Shown here: in pieces, positions 21,764 through 23,225 of the stretch
Position numbering within the stretch: the first letter of the stretch is position 1
Layout: the number at the start of each line of letters is the position of its first letter
From: Actinomycetota bacterium
GTDB taxonomy: Bacteria > Actinomycetota > Thermoleophilia > Gaiellales > Gaiellaceae
Length of the DNA: 23,225 bases
Assembly (NCBI GenBank): GCA_005885565.1
Contig: VAXK01000211.1
Span: 1-23,225, forward strand
Direction of reading: 5' to 3'
The notes under the pieces: model-generated
The model's database searches: none
Seen by the model: only the letters and a program-made list of their open reading frames with translations
Told to the model about the DNA's origin: nothing
Made by a program: the position numbers and the translations under genes

Positions 21764-23225
21764 TCAGACGGCGTTGAGCTCGTGGACGAGCGGCTCGGTG
21801 TCGAGCGGCGCGTAGCCGAGGCGGGCGGCGACCTCCTCGCTCGAGGGCTTCGTGCCCTCGAAGAAGAGCCCGCGCAGGAGCTCGCCCGTCTCGGCGCTCC
21901 GCCACCAGTCCTCCCCGATCTCGCGCACGAGGTGCGAGCGGAGCTGCGTGGAGCGGATCCAGGCGCGCAGGTAGTCGGCCGAGTAGAAGCCCGCGTCCAT
22001 GTCGGCGAGGAAGCCGTCGGAGCGGTAGCGCAGGCCGGTCGCGGCGCTGAGGAGCTCGGCGTAGCCGTCGGGGGTCCCGCCGTCCTCGGCGAACCGCGAC
22101 CAGAAGCCGAGCTCGTAGCGCAGCTTCGCGACGTAGCGGTGGAAGAGGAGCGCCTCGAGGAAGATCGTCGCCTCCGCGTTCTCCGCCGCCTGCTCGTCGG
22201 AGAGGCCGAAGTACTCGGCGTGCCAGGCGGGCTCGCGCGTGATCGCCTCGAGGATGTACGAGTAGATCTCCGTCAGCGCGTGGTCGCGGGCGAGGCGGCG
22301 AAAGGTGTACGGGAGCACCGGGTCGCAGCCCGCGTAGTGGAGCGCGTGCCCCGCCTCGTGGAGGAAGGCCTGGTAGTCGTGGAGACCTCCCTGCGCCCTC
22401 GTGATCAGGTGCACGACCTGCGGCGGGTCGGAGGCGATCACGCAGGCGCGCGGTGACTTCTGCGGCCGGTCGTCGAGATCGAGCCGGATGTTCGGGTCGT
22501 CGGCCAGCCGGAAGCCGAGCCGCTCCAGGGTCTCGAGGCAGACCTCGACGGAGCGCTCCTTCGTGTAGGTCGAGTCGAGCGGCGTCAGCCGGCGCAGGAA
22601 CGAGCTGTGGTGCGACGTCGGGTGCTCGGCGCGCTCGGAGCCGAGCAGGCGGTCGAACCACCGCTCGCGGAGCGCGACGAAGCTCGTGCCCGTCTTCTCG
22701 GCGGCGTCGACGAGCGCGCCCTCGAGCTCGCGGAGCGAGATCGCCTTCTCCTCCTCGCTGCGCGCGACGGGGTCGGGCTCGCCGGAGAGCTCGGCCTCGA
22801 GCTCCTCGCCCGCGCGCAGGAGCTCGAGCCGCGCGTCGTTGAAGATCGCGGAGGCGTCGGCGTGCAGCCCGCCGAGCTCGTCCCGGTCGCGGTAGTCCGT
22901 GAGGATCGCGAGGCGCGCCTGGGCCGATCGAAGCGGCAGCTCCTCGCCCCGGAAGGTGACGCGCGCGGCGAGGACCGCGTTCTCGAGCGCGTCGTCCCGC
23001 TCGGCGAGCTCGGCGACGAGGAGACCGGCCTCGCAGGCCTTGCGGAGCCGGTAGAGCCGCTCGCGCTCGCCGCTGTCGGCGTCGGCCTCGTCCTCGGCCG
23101 AGCGGAGCGCCTCGAGCTGCTCGCGGCTGAAGAGGTCGGCGTAGCGCGCGACGATGGCCGCCTGCTCGGAGACCTCCTTCTCGCCCACGCGCACGGCCCG
23201 CCCCTCCTCCGAGCGCTCGAAGAGG
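21764..23225 (-). CDS. M3-like HEAGH metallopeptidase, 5' end beyond window
   Basis: At least 476 residues from a GTG at 23194. The frame stays open to the edge and reads FERSEEGRA upstream, with coding-like G/C third bases, so the true start is probably outside the window. The N-terminal half is helical and Glu/Leu-rich. The zinc site is FLHEAGHALHY, with HExxH at 279-283 (numbered from the GTG) and a likely third ligand E309 (ALTEIYSYI), spacing as in M3-type oligopeptidases (gluzincins). No signal peptide seen. It is co-transcribed with the M14 gene 1 base downstream, so the pair may work together in intracellular peptide breakdown. Exact family is uncertain (M3 versus a related uncharacterised group). 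Confidence 0.8.
   Translation of the reverse strand, partial: LFERSEEGRAVRVGEKEVSEQAAIVARYADLFSREQLEALRSAEDEADADSGERERLYRLRKACEAGLLVAELAERDDALENAVLAARVTFRGEELPLRSAQARLAILTDYRDRDELGGLHADASAIFNDARLELLRAGEELEAELSGEPDPVARSEEEKAISLRELEGALVDAAEKTGTSFVALRERWFDRLLGSERAEHPTSHHSSFLRRLTPLDSTYTKERSVEVCLETLERLGFRLADDPNIRLDLDDRPQKSPRACVIASDPPQVVHLITRAQGGLHDYQAFLHEAGHALHYAGCDPVLPYTFRRLARDHALTEIYSYILEAITREPAWHAEYFGLSDEQAAENAEATIFLEALLFHRYVAKLRYELGFWSRFAEDGGTPDGYAELLSAATGLRYRSDGFLADMDAGFYSADYLRAWIRSTQLRSHLVREIGEDWWRSAETGELLRGLFFEGTKPSSEEVAARLGYAPLDTEPLVHELNAV

Noticed and set aside
1..23225. CRISPR array, insertion sequence or prophage
   Set aside because: No regularly spaced repeats, transposase, integrase or phage structural motifs were found in any frame.

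Overview
The window is about 23 kb of very GC-rich DNA with strong third-position G/C bias. Long open frames opposite real genes are common for this reason. Gene content (a monoderm-style Tad/Flp pilus cluster, actinobacterial-type signal peptidase I, DUF192 protein, S11 and M15-like wall peptidases, near-consensus Shine-Dalgarno sites) suggests a chromosomal segment of a high-GC actinobacterium. The class Thermoleophilia (Gaiellales/Solirubrobacterales type) is my best guess, from family resemblance only. I see no insertion sequence, phage, CRISPR array or plasmid hallmark.

Layout. (1) 1-2035, minus strand: a DUF192 protein cut by the left edge and apparently frameshifted, then a repeat/terminator patch, then a membrane-anchored M15-like (LAS-fold) metallopeptidase transcribed away from the pilus cluster. 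(2) 2380-10469, plus strand: a compact Tad (type IVb/Flp pilus) operon: two tandem Flp pilins, a strong hairpin, TadE-like, TadG-like, CpaB/RcpC, TadZ/CpaE, TadA/CpaF, a VWA-TadB fusion and TadC. No secretin, no prepilin peptidase (TadV/CpaA) and no TadD lie here. (3) 10497-12844, plus: a secreted PF04185-type phosphoesterase, an S11 D-Ala-D-Ala carboxypeptidase whose start overlaps it, and a small lipoprotein. All could be read through from the pilus operon. (4) 12853-14930, minus: two peptide/nickel-type ABC permeases with no ATPase or binding protein beside them. (5) 15025-18253, minus: signal peptidase I, a 614-residue coiled-coil protein, a secreted protein with a duplicated motif, and a 76-residue charged protein. 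(6) tRNA-Glu(CTC) at 18297-18369, plus. (7) 18388-20077: a one-pass membrane protein (minus) divergent from a dTDP-L-rhamnose-4-epimerase-like SDR (plus). (8) 20074-23225, minus: an M14 carboxypeptidase coupled to an M3-like HEAGH metallopeptidase that runs off the right edge.

Working together. Regions 1-3 read as an envelope module. The pilins have the best ribosome-binding sites in the window and are followed by a 10-bp hairpin, which would suit making far more pilin than machinery. TadZ, TadA, TadB and TadC form the cytoplasmic/inner-membrane motor, and CpaB, TadE and TadG-like are envelope parts. The flanking wall-active enzymes (M15-like, S11) could remodel peptidoglycan around the pilus; that is inference from position only. 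The best candidates for something little described are the VWA-TadB fusion, the M15-like anchored protein beside the pilus cluster, and the long heptad coiled-coil protein paired with signal peptidase I.
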